Assembly: GCA_015663215.1 (NCBI GenBank) | Contig: DQSP01000251.1 | Location: 1-6,728 of the forward strand | Reading direction: 5' to 3' | Length of the DNA stretch: 6,728 bases | Source: Sulfurimonas sp. | GTDB lineage: Bacteria > Campylobacterota > Campylobacteria > Campylobacterales > Sulfurimonadaceae | Part shown: in pieces, positions 5,166 to 6,728 of the stretch | Numbering within the stretch: the first letter of the stretch is position 1 | How the letters are laid out: each line of letters opens with the position of its first letter | The notes under the pieces: generated by a model | Seen by the model: only the letters and a program-made list of their open reading frames with translations | What the model was told of the DNA's origin: nothing | The model's database searches: none | Program-made: the position numbers and the translations under genes

Positions 5166-6554
5166 TTAATTGTTATTTTGATTCGCTAATTGTGTAAAAA
5201 TATCTGATGATTGATTGAGTCTAGCAATAATCACATCATAAGCAGCATATCTTTTTTTCAAAATTTCATATTTCGAATCTAAACTTTCAGTTGCTGAAGT
5301 TTTTCTATCATTAAGTTCTGATAATTTCTGAGTTATTGATTCGCTTAAATTATCTAAGATGCTATTGACATTAGTATATGCTTCTACAGTTGTTGCCATC
5401 TCTCCAAATGTACCGATTAATGCTACTACACTTCCATCTGCTTTTGTAAAATCACCACCAGAAAAAAATGCTTGAGTATTTGTAGGGTCAGTATCCATTT
5501 TAGCTTCTAAAACTGTTTTATCCAAGGACATTACACCATCTTTATCTATATCAAAACCATAATCAATCATAGATGCCGCACCTTGACCAAGTGTGTCAAG
5601 CATATCTTGGATAGTTCGCTTAAGATTTTTAACTGTACTATCACTAGAAAAAATTCCTCTCTCAGCAGAATCTGTACTTACTTTAGTCAAACGATTTAAC
5701 TCTGCCATATTTTCATTATATTTCACTACAAAGCTATCAAAACTATCCAAGATAGATGTTCTGTCCTGAGCAATACTCACCTGCGAAACACCTACTTCTT
5801 TAAGAGAAATAGTAAGTCCTGTGATTAAGTCAGAAACTTCATTACTAGAACGAGTTATCGCTTGTCCATTGTAAGTAAAAGTTGCATCTGTTCCCGTTTG
5901 AATTGCGGCTAAACCTGTCGTTAAATTCACACCACCTGCTGTAGTACCACCATCATCGGAAAGGAAACCGCTTGTATCTGTAATAGTAATATCTTGGGTA
6001 CTTCCTGTATTTGCAGAACTTATTACTAAGCGACTATCTCCAGTACCGATATTTAATATAGTTGCATCAACTTCTGTTCCGGCAATGCTATTGATAGAAT
6101 TTTTTAAATCTTTAAGTGTTGTTGTCGCATCGTAGTTTATGGTAAAATCTTGACCATTAACATTTAAGTTTAGTGAGCCAGCTGCTGTTGCAATTAAAGC
6201 TGTCTCTGCACTAAACTGTCCTGATTGTTCTATCTGTCTTGTTGCTAAAGCGGTTACATCTAAAGTAAAATCTTGTATATCTGTGTTTGCGAATGCACTT
6301 ACTTCAACAGATGTTCCAGATGTTACAGTTGCAGAACGTTCATTCCAAAGAGTAGCATTTTTAATTTGGTTAATTTTATCAACAAAGTTTGTCATACTTG
6401 CATCTAGTACAGCAAAAGAAGTTTTTCTATCATCTTCATTTGCTATTGCCAAGTCGATAGGTCTAATTTTTCCTGCTTCATCGGCAGCTCGTAACTGATC
6501 TAGTACATCTTGTGTTAATATTCCTGAACCTACACCTAGTGATGATATACTCAT
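5166..6554 (-). CDS. fliD: flagellar filament capping protein FliD (hook-associated protein 2)
   Basis: FliD is secreted through the flagellar export channel and forms the cap at the filament tip, where it folds incoming flagellin. This copy has 462 residues, within the family range. In order: an N-terminal domain (about 7-105) that opens with GVGSGILTQDVLDQL; a flagellin-IN-like segment (about 129-165) with LNVNGQDFTINYDATTTLKDL; a second variable surface segment around 195-250; and the C-terminal FliD domain (about 265-450) with GIFSSDSTVKNLKRTIQDML (300-319), DKDGVMSLD (337-345) and a closing coiled helix that ends in RYAAYDVIIARLNQSS. It has no cysteine and no signal peptide, as expected for a type III flagellar export substrate. 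AAGGA six bases before the ATG supports the start. It heads the operon with fliS and the small helical gene, and a sigma-28-like promoter lies upstream. Confidence 0.95.
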   Translation of the reverse strand: MSISSLGVGSGILTQDVLDQLRAADEAGKIRPIDLAIANEDDRKTSFAVLDASMTNFVDKINQIKNATLWNERSATVTSGTSVEVSAFANTDIQDFTLDVTALATRQIEQSGQFSAETALIATAAGSLNLNVNGQDFTINYDATTTLKDLKNSINSIAGTEVDATILNIGTGDSRLVISSANTGSTQDITITDTSGFLSDDGGTTAGGVNLTTGLAAIQTGTDATFTYNGQAITRSSNEVSDLITGLTISLKEVGVSQVSIAQDRTSILDSFDSFVVKYNENMAELNRLTKVSTDSAERGIFSSDSTVKNLKRTIQDMLDTLGQGAASMIDYGFDIDKDGVMSLDKTVLEAKMDTDPTNTQAFFSGGDFTKADGSVVALIGTFGEMATTVEAYTNVNSILDNLSESITQKLSELNDRKTSATESLDSKYEILKKRYAAYDVIIARLNQSSDIFTQLANQNNN

Positions 6555-6606
6555 AACATATCCTTTTTAAAAAATCTTTCATTTATATAATGTTTAATTA
6601 CTCTAC

Positions 6607-6633
6607 AAATCGACCAATTCCATTTATTTTTTA
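6607..6633 (-). promoter_or_regulatory. candidate FliA (sigma-28) promoter of the fliD operon
   Basis: On the minus strand TAAA (6633-6630) is followed by 17 bases and then CGATTT (6612-6607). That matches the spacing of the FliA consensus TAAA-N15-GCCGATAA, and CGATWT is the usual -10 form in Campylobacter relatives. A start site near 6599 would leave a leader of about 45 bases before the fliD ATG at 6554, with the ribosome binding site AAGGA at 6565-6561. The gene content agrees, since late filament genes are commonly FliA-dependent. Confidence 0.6.
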
Positions 6634-6638
6634 ATATA

Positions 6639-6671
6639 TAAGTCCTTAGTTAAAAATAACACCAACTTCAG
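6639..6671 (-). repeat. right copy of the 33-bp inverted repeat
   Basis: Read on the minus strand this matches 66-98 at 32 of 33 positions. It lies 84 bases before the fliD ATG and just upstream of the candidate sigma-28 promoter, so it points into fliD as the left copy points into the DUF4395 gene. Unlike the left copy, its TAAGGA is not used by an obvious start codon. The matching stops abruptly on the inner side after 6639 but fades gradually on the outer side. Confidence 0.9.
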
Positions 6672-6711
6672 AATATCAAAAAGAGGGCTAATGTGAGGCA
6701 AAATCAGAAGG

Positions 6712-6725
6712 AGCTACTAGTAGCT
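6712..6725. other. perfect 14-bp palindrome AGCTACTAGTAGCT
   Basis: The sequence equals its own reverse complement over 14 bases and can form a five-pair stem with a CTAG loop on either strand. It lies at the window edge, in the weaker outer similarity zone of the right repeat, at the place where the left copy has the 9-24 hairpin. It could be a protein binding site, part of a structured repeat, or chance. Confidence 0.6.
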
Positions 6726-6728
6726 TCA

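Noticed and set aside
6283..6498. 71-codon open frame on the plus strand
   Set aside because: It is opposite the N-terminal part of fliD and has no recognisable features.
6603..6623. Six-codon leader peptide (MELVDL) upstream of fliD
   Set aside because: The TAAGGA in the repeat is too far from its ATG, and the frame overlaps the candidate sigma-28 -10 element.
66..6671. A composite transposon bounded by the inverted repeats
   Set aside because: No transposase or recombinase gene lies inside, the cargo includes core flagellar genes, and the bases just outside the two repeats do not form a direct duplication.

Overview
The window looks like a piece of a compact, AT-rich chromosome from a motile member of the Campylobacterota (Epsilonproteobacteria), most likely a Sulfurimonas-type organism. 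This rests on the fliD-fliS-small-protein flagellar order, the GluP-type sugar porter, the lysine- and isoleucine-rich proteins and the very tight gene packing. The genus is an inference from gene content and style; no database was searched. Eight protein genes fill almost the whole window. There are no RNA genes, CRISPR arrays or transposase genes that I can see, and no gene-free stretch over 300 bases.

Layout from left to right. (1) 1-104 is non-coding and holds a 33-bp repeat. It ends in the ribosome binding site of a DUF4395 membrane protein gene (105-836, +). (2) 843-3768 is a three-gene operon on the minus strand: a Cof-type HAD phosphatase, a GluP/FucP-type sugar permease and a YeaD-type hexose-6-phosphate mutarotase. 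The joints are an 8-base overlap and a stop codon touching the next start codon, so the three are probably made together to handle one sugar or sugar phosphate. (3) A 33-base divergent promoter region separates the HAD gene from a short-chain dehydrogenase (3802-4494, +). (4) 4496-6554 is a flagellar filament-cap operon on the minus strand: fliD, fliS and a small helical protein in the fliT position. Two FliA (sigma-28)-like promoters lie before fliD and before fliS. (5) 6555-6728 holds the fliD leader and a second copy of the 33-bp repeat.

The most unusual feature is that near-perfect pair of repeats (32 of 33 bases), inverted with respect to each other. They sit just outside the two outermost genes, each pointing into the gene beside it, and enclose about 6.5 kb. 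Weaker gapless similarity (30 of 57 bases by eye) continues outward to both window edges, with a small hairpin at the same place in each copy. I do not recognise the repeat. It could be a dispersed intergenic repeat, a recombination site, or the shared tail of two related upstream genes. If it recombines, the whole segment could invert. Nothing else in the window is clearly a new system; the other points concern an unassigned small flagellar protein, a probable leaderless transcript and a cysteine-bearing membrane protein of unknown function.
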